Shown one piece after another: positions 7,889-16,155 of a stretch of DNA of 25,400 nucleotides. The DNA is from Nemertoderma westbladi (Eukaryota > Xenacoelomorpha > Nemertodermatida > Nemertodermatidae). Every line of letters begins with the position of its first letter. Position 1 is the stretch's first letter. Position numbers and translations under genes: made by a program. The notes beneath the pieces were generated by a model. The model had not been told where the DNA came from, ran no database searches, and was given only the letters and a program-made list of their open reading frames with translations. The stretch spans positions 1 through 25,400 of the forward strand of contig JAUCBJ010003119.1 in NCBI GenBank assembly GCA_032718475.1, read 5' to 3'.

Positions 7889-7935
7889 ACACCACGCTGA
7901 TGAGACCCAGTAAGGTCGAAACGCGTACGTTGTTT
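7889..7935 (+). ncRNA. Type-I hammerhead ribozyme motif
   Basis: The catalytic core is present in order: CTGATGA (7897-7903), stem II GACC/GGTC (7904-7907 with 7914-7917) around loop CAGTAA, then GAAA (7918-7921). A minimal stem III follows (CGCG, 7922-7925), then U-A at 7926-7927, giving cleavage triplet GUA with the cut after 7927. Stem I pairs ACACCACG (7889-7896) with CGTTGTTT (7928-7935), six of eight positions. A very short stem III with open stem I is characteristic of animal type-I hammerheads, which often work as dimers. All core nucleotides are intact; the two stem-I mismatches may weaken activity. Confidence 0.72.
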
Positions 7936-7965
7936 GGAGAGATATGAGATATTAATTTCAAGAAA

Positions 7966-8086
7966 AATTACTCGATTCCTAAATTTGTAAACTACCCGGT
8001 TATAAAGTACGCATGTGATGGGATTAGTTCTACAATTGCGCCAATAAAAGATAAGTTATTTTCGGTAAAATAAAGTACTACCAGTA
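7966..8086. other. Unassigned sequence
   Basis: AT-rich spacer between the hammerhead unit and fold-back F copy 1. Nothing recognised. Confidence 0.3.
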
Positions 8087-8875
8087 AGAAATTTAAAACA
8101 GATATAGTTTCACCTCCCTCCTCCTTTGTGGGTGAGCCAGAATTTTTATTTTAGTTTTCATTCTTAAGCTACAAGCGTTTAAAAAAAGTGTCTCCGTCCA
8201 TATTGCACCAGTTACACCGCAGTTATTCTTCAACCTTATAGTGATTCCATCAAAACTAAATTAAATAAATGAAAACTGACCATGCAAGGATTCCAAAAAT
8301 GTAACAACATTTGAATTAGATTTGGAAATAGCTGAGATATGGGCGTTTCAACGTTCCATGTATTTGCTTCTTATTTAAGCCATTTATTATATTTATTAAT
8401 TACGCCATATTCTGGAATTCCAGACGTAGCTAGGCAACAAAACTATTACGTAGCTATTCATACATAAACAAAATGTCCGAGAATATGGTGTTTTTATTAA
8501 ACAGAATAAAATAGCCTCGGGCAGATGCAAAACCATACAACGTTTGAACTCACATATATTTCCCAACCAAATTCAAATGTTTTTACATTTTTGGAACCCT
8601 TTCACGAGTAGCTTTCAATCAGTACCAACAAACCATTATAACGTTGAAGAATAACTGCGGTGTGACTAGTTTAATTTCGCCGTCCGGAGACACTAATTTC
8701 AAACGCTTGTAGCTAAAAAATGGAAACGAAAATAGAAATTCTGACTCACCTAGTGAGGAGGGAGGTGAAACTATCTTTGTTTCAAATTTCATGCAATCTC
8801 ATTAAGATTGTAGAAAAATTTGTGCTTGTACCACTGAATAACGACACTATATTCCAGGACATGGTGTATATATAG
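8087..8875. mobile_element. Fold-back family F, copy 1
   Basis: The left arm (8087-8430) and right arm (about 8440-8790) are inverted copies. Shared blocks include GTTTCACCTCCCTCCTCC, GGTGAGCCAGAATTTTTATT, AGCTACAAGCGTTTAAAAAA, GCAGTTATTCTTCAA and ACGTAGCTA at the centre. The right arm continues outward to 8875 (TTCATGCAATCTCATTAAGA to CCAGGACATGGTGTATATA), but the left arm is cut at 8087, so the outer left end is deleted. No transposase frame. A second copy is at 15057-16532. Confidence 0.8.
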
Positions 8876-8899
8876 CATTGTTGCCCAGATATGATCCAA

Positions 8900-9130
8900 G
8901 AATAACTGCGGTGTAACTGGTGCAATATCGACGGAGATACCTTTTTCAAACGCCTGTAGCTAAAAACGAAAGCGAAAATAAAAATTCTGGCTCACCCAGC
9001 AAGGAGGAGGGAGGTGAAATTATCTCTGTTTCAAATTCCATGCAATCTCATTAAGATTTGTAGAAAAATTTCGGGGGGGGGGGGGGGGGGGGTCCAGGTA
9101 TTTGAATAATTGCACTGTATTCCAGGACAT
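8900..9130 (+). repeat. Partial family-F right arm with a G20 tract
   Basis: AAGAATAACTGCGGTGTAAC through ATTCCAGGACATA repeats the outer right arm of copy 1 in the same orientation. It carries a run of 20 G at 9073-9092. A run of 14 C occurs at the equivalent mirrored place in copy 2 (15111-15124), while copy 1 has no run there. Confidence 0.78.
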
Positions 9131-9309
9131 ACTTTTTGTAGATTGGCTTTTCTAGAAAGTTCATAAAGAGCAAATTTCCAGAGTAGGCGACCGAACTTTC
9201 TTGTTCAAAATGTTACCATAGTTTTAGAAGGATCGAATCTGTTTTCTACAACTGGCAGGCAGAGCTTTTATAATCTACTGTAACTGTGAAAATGAACTTA
9301 TACGCATTG
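9131..9309. other. Unassigned spacer
   Basis: No gene or repeat recognised between the F arm and the LINE relic. Confidence 0.3.
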
Positions 9310-9520
9310 TGAAGGTGAAGACCTTCGGATACGTAAGAGGAAGGCATGGGCTGCGTTAAATAGTCCCATAATGGAAGTCCCATAGAATAAAACGGAACCT
9401 CAAGGTTCTATTATTAATGGCAGTAGTAGTACCAGTACTCTTATATGGGAGTCCATGCTGAGTTCTAACTGCAGAGGACACCAAATCTCTGGATGGCACA
9501 TTCAAAAGAATATAATGATA
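9310..9520 (+). pseudogene. Decayed LINE reverse-transcriptase fragment
   Basis: This stretch aligns with 16880-17090 of the LINE copy further right. Shared blocks include ACCTTCG(G/A)ATACGTAAG, AGGCATGGGC, GTACCAGTACTC against GTTCCAGTACTC, GGGAGTCCATGCTG, and GACACCAAATCTCTGGATGG. Several indels and substitutions remove the reading frame. It covers only the RT thumb region (KAWAALNRL to LDGTFTRM in the better copy). It lies about 180 bp right of a family-F arm; the better LINE copy is also next to an F element. Confidence 0.72.
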
Positions 9521-9581
9521 CGATGATCCAACGCGAGCTTACTCATGTTAAAGCCACTAGGGGGTAGTATTCAGTAGTCTT

Positions 9582-10127
9582 CAGGGCGGGATACCAGCGA
9601 TTGTTCCCCCCGAGGTCATTGACCCAGTGAATCTTGCAACTGCAGACGATTCTAGGCCCATTATCTGTAGGTTTGAGTACCGAGGTCGGGCAACCGATCT
9701 GTTTGTGCGAAGGTGGCGTGGTTTCATACCAACGTCGTGCACACGGCCAGTTCGGTTTGTTTTCACAACATTAATTCAAACATTCATTCCAAGAATATTT
9801 GTCAGAAATATTCTTGCATCTAACGTCGTTTTTATCCATTCTCTTGTCCCTCTTGAAAAGGGGGAATATGTTGGACACACTATCCAACATCTGTTTCAAC
9901 GCGTTAGACAGCACCAGGATGGGACTGCTAAAGATGGTAGTTAAAAAGGCAAGCCTGTACACAACCACATCATGACAGACCGTGGCGAGTCCAATACACG
10001 TTGGCTGACTGACTGGCGCGAGCTATTTAAACATTTCAAAGTAATTGCGCGGCACCCATTGTTGCCTGTTCTGCAAAACTTGAAATGTGTCATATTCGCG
10101 CGCACCGGCCCATTATCAACAAGCTGA
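9582..10127 (+). pseudogene. Retroelement-type GIY-YIG nuclease fragment, one in-frame stop
   Basis: The frame from 9582 reads GIPAIVPPEVIDPVNLATAD, then RPIICRFEYRGRATDLFVRR, and later VFIHSLV followed by GEYVGHTIQHLFQRVRQHQ. The last segment fits the GIY-YIG nuclease pattern (YVG.T...L..R...H). A TAA at 9942-9944 interrupts it. The frame then resumes (KPVHNHIMTDRGESNTRWLT, WRELF) to a TGA at 10125-10127, and a second reading frame with INKLKRYWRKFVVLLPSG overlaps the end, suggesting a +1 shift near 10110. GIY-YIG domains accompany Penelope-like and some other retroelements, where they cut target DNA. The start codon is not identified; GTG at 9627 is only where the open frame is conventionally opened. 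Confidence 0.5.
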
Positions 10128-10370
10128 AACGTTATTGGCGCAAGTTTGTGGTGCTGCTTCCCAGTGGATAGTTACTGGGACTTCACACGAAATGTAATTT
10201 CTTGGCTTGGCTTTCTGAGAATGCCTTCCTTCCTGACTCGTAAAGCAAAATCTACCAGTCAGCTGACTGCCGTCAGCTAATAACTGATTGCATGCAACCA
10301 TCTAGGTACAGTTGCTTTATGGTTTTTTACATACTTTGGTCTTTAAATACCTACCTGAAAGGTTTTTTTG
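10128..10370. other. Unassigned, possibly the 3' part of the nuclease pseudogene
   Basis: Composition resembles the pseudogene to its left up to about 10300, then turns AT-rich. No clear feature. Confidence 0.3.
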
Positions 10371-10397
10371 ATTGTTTCATCATTTAAATGAAACAAT
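10371..10397. repeat. 10-bp stem hairpin
   Basis: ATTGTTTCAT (10371-10380) and ATGAAACAAT (10388-10397) are perfect inverted repeats around a seven-base loop. Confidence 0.7.
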
Positions 10398-10422
10398 ATC
10401 ACAAATTATTGTACTTAATAAA

Positions 10423-10700
10423 TGGTTGTCATGGTAACTGCGACTGGGAACAAGTTCAATGAACACACTATGTACGATACAGCGAGGGTACTGTATGTTG
10501 AAACAGTACCAGTTTTTATGATAGACTACAGTAGTTACCTTAGCAACGGTTGTCATAATAACTGTGGCCCGAATTCAAGTTCAATACGCGGTGTACTGAG
10601 GGAATATGTTGATACTGAAATAGTATAAGTTGGTGTTTGATAATGAATGAACCGAAGAAAACTGCCCCTAGCACCGGTTGCCAGGGTAACAGTGATTTGA
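10423..10700 (+). repeat. ~126-bp degenerate tandem repeat starting with X-box palindromes
   Basis: GGTTGTCATGGTAAC (10424), GGTTGTCATAATAAC (10548) and GGTTGCCAGGGTAAC (10676) are about 125 bp apart. The first two units share AAGTTCAAT and a GTACTG...ATGTTGA section. The third unit is partial. Confidence 0.6.
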
Positions 10701-10848
10701 GAATGAGCTCATCGAATTCGCAATCATTTGTTTAGTCAAGTTTGAGGTAAATCTTATAACCATTGTGTGTAACCATGGTAACACGTGGTAACCATTGTGT
10801 GTTTAAAACAGGGCAGCTGCAGATAAACACCCCGGTAACCATGGTAAC
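10534..10848. promoter_or_regulatory. Cluster of X-box-like palindromes
   Basis: Four 14-mers fit GTNRCC-N2-RGYAAC exactly: GTTACCTTAGCAAC (10534), GTTGCCAGGGTAAC (10677), GTAACCATGGTAAC (10769) and GTAACCATGGTAAC again (10835). Degenerate ones lie at 10425 and 10549. RFX proteins bind this palindrome and control ciliary genes in animals. Here it could equally be a repeat-derived hairpin word, since no adjacent gene is visible. Confidence 0.45.
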
Positions 10849-10989
10849 ACGATTTATGAGAAATGCTCAAAGTTGTAGGGGCGACACCCTCCTAAATATT
10901 GTTTAGTAGGGTCTAATGAGTACAAACCGGAAACATTTTATTGGTATAAAAAATCCCGGTTCACCACAATTTAAGCATTTTGATGCCGG

Positions 10990-11620
10990 ACTATATGGTA
11001 CAAAATTTTGTATGAGGATAGTTCGACAACTTTTCTTACTGCTAGCAGAGCCGTATTTCCATATCTGAGCTACTGTACTTCGATACAACTAGCTGTTAAA
11101 AAACCTTTTAAGCAATATTTATCCATCTCTGTTGGCTTTATTTTTCGTCTTGATGATGTAATTCAGATATTATTAGAACCGCCTTCATCTGCAGATTCCG
11201 AATCTGAACAACGCTTTTAATTTCACCAAAAATTGCCAAAGTAAATGTAAATTTTGAGGCGTAAATCGTTATAATTATAATGTTTTTTATTGTCTTTATT
11301 CTAGAATACTAATTGTTATCATTTAGTTGAGCTTATAAAAGCTTTTAAATCTTGTTTCTTCATTACGCGTAATGAATATTCGAGAATTGAATAAATTAAA
11401 TATTTGAGTAGCGATTTACGTCCACCTGTACATCTACTATATGGTATTCAAATTCGAAATCTACAGATGAAGGCGGCTCTAATGATATGTAGATTACATT
11501 CCATAGACTAAAAATAATACGGAGGCGGCTTGTTGTATAGATAGCTCAGAGATGGTTCAGCCAGCAGTAAGATACAATATGTCGTCGAACAATCATCATA
11601 CCAAATTCGTAGCATATATG
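10990..11620. mobile_element. Palindromic (fold-back) element, ~630 bp
   Basis: The left arm (about 10990-11212) and right arm (about 11446-11620) are inverted copies. Paired blocks include ATAGTTCGACAAC against ATTGTTCGACGAC, CTTACTGCTAGC against CTTACTGCTGGC, TCTGAGCTA, TTAGAACCGCCTTCATCTGC against TTAGAGCCGCCTTCATCTGT, and CGAATCTG. The 230-bp AT-rich loop has no gene. The reading frames of 61-70 codons over the arms are not convincing. Exact ends and a target duplication were not found. Confidence 0.68.
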
Positions 11621-11645
11621 ATTGAAATTTGAAAAAAAAAATTAT

Positions 11646-11659
11646 GGGGGGGGGGGGGG
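11646..11659 (+). repeat. G14 homopolymer
   Basis: Fourteen consecutive G between the palindromic element and repeat B copy 2. Confidence 0.9.
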
Positions 11660-11715
11660 ACTCCGACGTGCTAAAAATAGTTGTTGTATTAAGGGAGATG
11701 GTGTAAATTGTTTTA

Positions 11716-11970
11716 TTTACAAAATTGTAACATTACTCTCAACGCCGTTAGTAATAACACGAAGTTGTTATTTACCAGTTTACAACATTAGAGGACATTA
11801 CAGCTTTGTATTGGCCTGTACATTTAATATTGTATTTGGTGTTACTGTATCAGTTAAGTAATGTCCCCTTAGTGGACATTACTTAACGCCGTCATTAGTT
11901 ACCACGTAAACAATAGGTGGAAATTTGCCTGATAGCTAGATAGGCCTACTGCATTACCTACCGGTAGGCG
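11716..11970 (-). repeat. Repeat B, copy 2, left part
   Basis: Reverse complement of the right half of copy 1 (about 4775-5017). It begins in the TTTATTTACAAAATTGTAAC inverted end and runs to ACCGGTAGGCG, where the hAT element interrupts it. It includes a local palindrome, TAATGTCC...GGACATTA, at about 11859-11882 that copy 1 lacks in this form. Confidence 0.82.
11963..11970. repeat. 8-bp target-site duplication of the hAT element, left copy
   Basis: GGTAGGCG, repeated at 14322-14329. The paralogous copy 1 has a single GATAGGCG-type site here. Confidence 0.9.
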
Positions 11971-12379
11971 CAGTGGCGGATTAAGCCTCTGGTGGCCCTA
12001 AGGCACATTTTAGTAATTTCCTAAAATGGCCCGAAAATTGATATTTTTCCGCAAACCCTTTCAAAAGAAAAAGCTGCTAAAAACAACTGAAATTGTCAAA
12101 ATGTTGCGAAGGAAATATAAAGTATTTTCGTTGGATGACTAACTGCGTGCAAATAAGTACTAAGTACTTTAATAATAAGTACTTCGCAAAAATAGTTTTC
12201 ATCAAGAATTGTAACATTACTAAAGGGCATATTATGCCTATAAAACCTTCGCTATAAAATGTGTAATGGTTTTGGTAGAACTTCTCAAGCTTTAATTTTT
12301 ACTATATTAATGGGACCATTACCCCAAATCTATTTGTTATATTTATAAAGCTACTATTCTGAAACTTTAACACAAATAT

Positions 12380-12437
12380 CTGTGATCTTTTATACACTAT
12401 TAAAACTGCTGTGATCTTTTATACACTATTAAAACTG
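12380..12437 (+). repeat. 29-bp tandem duplication
   Basis: CTGTGATCTTTTATACACTA followed by TTAAAA is repeated exactly twice with a 29-bp period. Confidence 0.9.
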
Positions 12438-13142
12438 AGTATTAATAACTTCATAAACCGTTTGTTCGAAAAATATGGCACTTTTTGAGCAGGTCGGTTT
12501 TTTCAAAAATTCTATAAATTTGTGGCATTTGTATGTAAATTAGCTCATTTAAGGATCTGTCATACTGCATTGAAGTTATTGGTGCAAGTATGATACTTTT
12601 AGCACAAAAATTATAGTTTTTGAAAAATTTATTGAGGTTTTAGTATTTCCGGGCTATATTTTGGGAATAAATATTTTGTGATAGACAAAGTGTAGCAGTT
12701 ACAAAATCGGTTCTAGAAGATCCAAATGGCCATGTTTTACAAAACCAACGATAGTAGTCCTAAAGCTGCTGAACATTTTGTATGTTGGATGACAATTGAG
12801 TAAAAAATAAAATAGTATATAGTAGGGAATTTAGAGATGAAAAAAGTCAAAATCGACAAACTGATAAAAAGGTTGTTTTATATAGAGAATCATAAATATC
12901 AGCAATATAATATTATGTTGTTGAAAAGAGCAGTTTTGAGGTCAATAAATAATTCACTGTTGAAAACCGACATCACCTTATGAAAGCCCTTCTCTCAAAC
13001 TACAAAAAATTGTGTAAATTTCAAAAAATTCATTTCTGTGGGGGTTATAGTTGGCCCCCTTAAGGCTGACTGGGGGACTGGCTCCTGTAGGTATTTAGCA
13101 ATTTTGATCGAATCGTGGGCATATGTTATTTATTTGCTGTAT

Positions 13143-13435
13143 GTTCCACCTTGGTGTAGTGGTTGCATTGAATTCACATCTCCTGTAGGTCGTGGGTTCG
13201 ATCCTCACATGGGCCAGGGTAGTTTTCGTACGTACGAATGCTTTAAAGGGACCAACCAGGGCGCATCTCTGTGTCTGCATCCTTAAGTGGTAGATCCTGG
13301 AGTGGATTCCTGAAGTGCTAAATGGGTACTGGAGTTTCCTATGGGGAGTAAAGTTCTGGGGGGACCGCACTGGAAATAAGTCGTCAGACTTTGTGCGTAA
13401 TCCCTGGCCTAGCGCCCGAAGAAAATTTACTTTTT
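13143..13435 (+). mobile_element. tRNA-derived SINE
   Basis: The A box TGGTGTAGTGG is at 13152-13162 and the B box GGTTCGATCC at 13195-13204. The T-arm pairs well (GTGGG with CTCAC, one G-T), but no acceptor stem forms, so this is a SINE head and not a tRNA gene. About 220 bp of unrelated body follows, ending near an A/T-rich run at 13425-13445. The two overlapping 82- and 91-codon frames on opposite strands are chance frames over the SINE. Confidence 0.75.
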
Positions 13436-14074
13436 TTTACTTTTCACTTTCGCAGGCTACTTATCTTTACAGGACTTGCTGAGAAATATAACACACCAAA
13501 AGTGTGGGCTTAGTGCAAAGATATAATATTTCTGATCTAAATTTGGACTTGCTGAGAAAGTAATGTTCTTCGATAAGAGAACAATCTCGGAAATAAGCAC
13601 TTTTTATCGCTAATTTTAAATTACCCCAATTCAATTGTGCTGTCCAAGAGTTTTATGTTTTCCAGGAATTGCACCTAAAATGCCATCGAATGCAAAATTC
13701 AATACACGAGGGCAGAACATCTGAATTTTGGTTAAATTAAATTACAGTAGTGACAATAAATTATTTCTGACACGTTTTTTTTTATCAACAACTATTTTAT
13801 CTACAACTAATTGATCCTTTTTTTTTAACTATTAGGGCCTATATTTATAAAACTAGTTTCCGGTAAAAAAAAAATTAATTTTGCACTACCATATCTCCAC
13901 GCCATACATTTAGGCCTACTATGTACAGTAATTCTGTAATTCCAGTATGTCATTATTTGGTTGTTCTAGAAAGTTTAAGAGCATAACTTACAAATAATTC
14001 CACAAATAGATAAAATTAAATTATCCATTGTTCATAATTAGCACTTTAAAGTTTTACTGCCCATGCTTTTATTA

Positions 14075-14140
14075 TTTCCCTGCCATCAGGTTTCGAACTA
14101 ATAACACAGCACCTGTCGGTCGACTGAGCTAGAATTTTGC
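14075..14140 (-). ncRNA. tRNA-like relic (SINE head) on the minus strand
   Basis: On the minus strand TAGCTCAGTCG (14121-14131) is a canonical A box and AGTTCGAAACC (14089-14099) a B box. The spacing is a little short, and a complete cloverleaf does not form. It is probably a pseudo-tRNA or an old SINE head inside the hAT element. Confidence 0.5.
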
Positions 14141-14321
14141 ACTTTCTATCACAAATTTAGGGATAGAAAGTAGTCGAAAGATGCACTTTCTTGCTCTGTT
14201 TCCGGACTTTTCAGATAAAAATATTTTTTTCACAGGAATGACTCGCTGAGAAAAAATGGCCCGGATTTTCGGCTGGCCCTAAGGCACGTGCCTTATATGC
14301 CTTAAGGTTAATCCGGCACTG

Positions 14322-14329
14322 GGTAGGCG
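14322..14329. repeat. 8-bp target-site duplication of the hAT element, right copy
   Basis: GGTAGGCG, matching 11963-11970. Confidence 0.9.
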
Positions 14330-14650
14330 GGGTATAGCTATTAATAACCTAGCTATATTATTAACATGGCTCCAAACGCCAACATAAATATAAGCTAACT
14401 TATTTATAACATAATTTATGTCATTTTGACATTTATTTATACAGCAACTAATTTAATTTGTTCAGTTTCTATCACTTATAAAATATACACAATCATTTCG
14501 TAATGTTAAAATTTTGGAATAAAACTACATACATACTTGTTGCAAAGTACTTTACTGTGTTCTGATCCTCGTGGCTTTATTTTCATCACTCACTCACTAA
14601 CGTTCGTTCGTGAAACAAAGCACTCAGATCATCACAATATTCAGTGATAC
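14330..14650 (-). repeat. Repeat B, copy 2, right part
   Basis: Resumes exactly where 11970 stopped (GGGTATAGCTATTAATAACC) and matches the left half of copy 1 in reverse complement. The MITE-like inverted end closes near 14525. The shared part continues to about 14630 (CACTCACTAACGTTCGTTCG), apart from an extra ~27 bp at 14527-14553. Confidence 0.82.
14576..14581 (-). terminator. Candidate poly(A) signal of the ACE-like gene
   Basis: AATAAA on the minus strand is the first such hexamer downstream of the ACE stop codon, about 312 nt away. It lies in sequence shared with repeat B copy 1 (AATAAA at 4543-4548). No cDNA evidence is available. Confidence 0.45.
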
Positions 14651-14892
14651 TTTACACACAAGTATGTAAATACTTACTACTATGCGTCCCATTCGACCCT
14701 TCACGGAACTTCACGGCTCACCGTTACTATATTGAATTTCAATAGTTTAAAAATCTAAATCAATCAAGTAGTTAATCGTGATCATGCCATTTAAATATTG
14801 TAATCTATTGTTAGGTTTGTAAGCCACCACAAAGAAGAAAATAAGAGTCTTATAAAGTGTTACGAATTCGGGCAATACAATGAATACGAACA

Positions 14893-15023
14893 TCATACAC
14901 CCCCCTCGTTCTGCTGACGAAGCCATTCAAACAGTGGCTCAAAGTATCGCAGTAACCCGGCTGAAGAAATATTATCTGTAGAGCTGAATTCTTTCATCAA
15001 CACCGACCATGGTTTGGAATTAC
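14893..15023 (-). CDS. ACE: Last coding exon of an angiotensin-converting-enzyme-like peptidase (partial gene)
   Basis: On the minus strand a 131-nt exon encodes GNSKPW (its first base comes from the previous exon), then a middle segment and LLRYFEPLFEWLRQQNEGGV before TGA at 14893-14895. ACE-family (M2) zinc peptidyl-dipeptidases end with G.S(K/R)PW....M..I(S/T)G....SA..(L/M)L.YF.PL..WL..EN, and this exon matches in order and spacing. The catalytic HEXXH lies in upstream exons that are not in the window. The acceptor at 15024-15025 is AG after a pyrimidine-rich TTTTTTATTCC, giving a phase-1 intron. The protein ends about ten residues after the WL block with no membrane anchor, which fits a soluble, secreted single-domain form such as those of other invertebrates. 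The frame is intact, so I see no sign of a pseudogene here. Confidence 0.85.
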
Positions 15024-15042
15024 CTGGAATAAAAAAATGTTA
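15024..15042 (-). other. Splice acceptor and polypyrimidine tract of the ACE exon
   Basis: Read on the minus strand, TTTTTTATTCCAG joins directly to the exon GTAATTCC. It sets the 5' end of the exon and the phase. Confidence 0.75.
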
Positions 15043-15591
15043 AATTAAAGATTCAATGATATATAGTATACACCATGTCCCAGAATATAGTGTCGTAATT
15101 CAGTGACACGCCCCCCCCCCCCCCTTAATTTTTCTACAAATCGTAATGAGATTGCATGAAATTTGAAACAGAGATAGTTTCACATCCCGACCACTGACTG
15201 GGTGAGCCAGAATTTTTATTTTTGCTATCAATCTTTAGCTACAAGCGTTTAAAAAAAGTGTCTCCAGCGATATTACACCAGTTATACCTCAGTTATTCTT
15301 CTACCTTATAGCTGTTTGTTGGTACCAATGAAAAGCTGGCCCTGGAAGGAGTTCAAATATGTAACATAATTTGAATTTCGTTGAAAAATAGCTGAGATAT
15401 GGGCGTTCAAATGTTGCATGGTTATGCACCTGCGCGAGGCTATTTTAATCTATTTAATAAATGCATCATAATCTGGAATATTTTGTTTATCCAAATACGT
15501 AGCTGGGCAACATTGTGGGGCGAGCCACGAAGTTGGCGGAGCCTTAGCGAATTGACACTGTTAGGGGGTGGGTCAATTTATGCGAATAGTT

Positions 15592-15873
<282 letters not shown>

Positions 15874-15997
15874 ACGATTTTGACATGCTAATAACTTTGT
15901 CGGATTTAAAGCTGCCAAGTTGAAAATTTGTAGGTATCAATATGAGCAAAAGTTGAGATTTTTGAGAGACTTTCAGACACCATCAGTGCAATGGTCT

Positions 15998-16155
15998 CCC
16001 GCTAGAGGGCCACATGTCTAAACATTAAATGCCCTCCCATTTCTTTGCTTTTAATCCGTTTAAGCTGAAACTTGGCAGATATGTATTAGACCATTAGCTG
16101 TGACTTTCAAAGGAGGCGAATCCATCTGCAGTTCTCCAGTCTGCCGCTAGAGGGC
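15998..16155 (+). promoter_or_regulatory. Two CTCF-like core motifs
   Basis: CCGCTAGAGGGC occurs at 15999-16010 and 16144-16155 in the same orientation, 145 bp apart. It differs by one base from the CTCF core CCASYAGRKGGC. The flanks (GGCCACATGTCTaaa and GGCCAAAGGTCTgaa) are also alike, so an old duplication is an equally good explanation. Confidence 0.3.

Larger units (their letters stand above)
7804..7961 (+). mobile_element. Small tRNA-like + hammerhead unit framed by inverted repeats
   Basis: GAAATTAATACTCCATATCTC (7805-7825, one base over-spaced) is mirrored by GAGATATGAGATATTAATTTC at 7941-7961, so about 22 bp of inverted repeat frames a 158-bp unit. Inside are a tRNA-like head (7827-7888) and a hammerhead motif (7889-7935). 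This resembles short non-autonomous retroelements that carry self-cleaving ribozymes (retrozyme or Sm-alpha-like SINEs), but no poly-A tail or target duplication is evident. Confidence 0.5.
11971..14321. mobile_element. Non-autonomous hAT transposon, 2351 bp
   Basis: The tips are CAGTGGCGGATTAAGC and, inverted, CAGTGCCGGATTAACC. They are flanked by exact 8-bp duplications GGTAGGCG. The CAGxG tip with an 8-bp duplication is diagnostic of the hAT superfamily. Subterminally both ends carry GGCCCTAAGGCAC, and the right end has the palindrome AAGGCACGTGCCTT (14281-14294). No transposase frame or BED/dimerisation remnant is visible, so it depended on a partner in trans. It carries a SINE (13143-13435) and a tRNA-like relic (14075-14140). 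The remaining 12000-13040 and 13435-14070 are AT-rich with no recognised gene. Confidence 0.93.

Noticed and set aside
11008-11220. 70-codon frame in the left arm of the palindromic element
   Set aside because: It lies wholly in an inverted-repeat arm, and the opposite arm does not preserve the frame.
13152-13225. Functional tRNA gene
   Set aside because: The T-arm is good but no acceptor stem forms, and a SINE body follows.
13038-13370. Small protein genes on both strands
   Set aside because: The frames overlap on opposite strands and coincide with the SINE.
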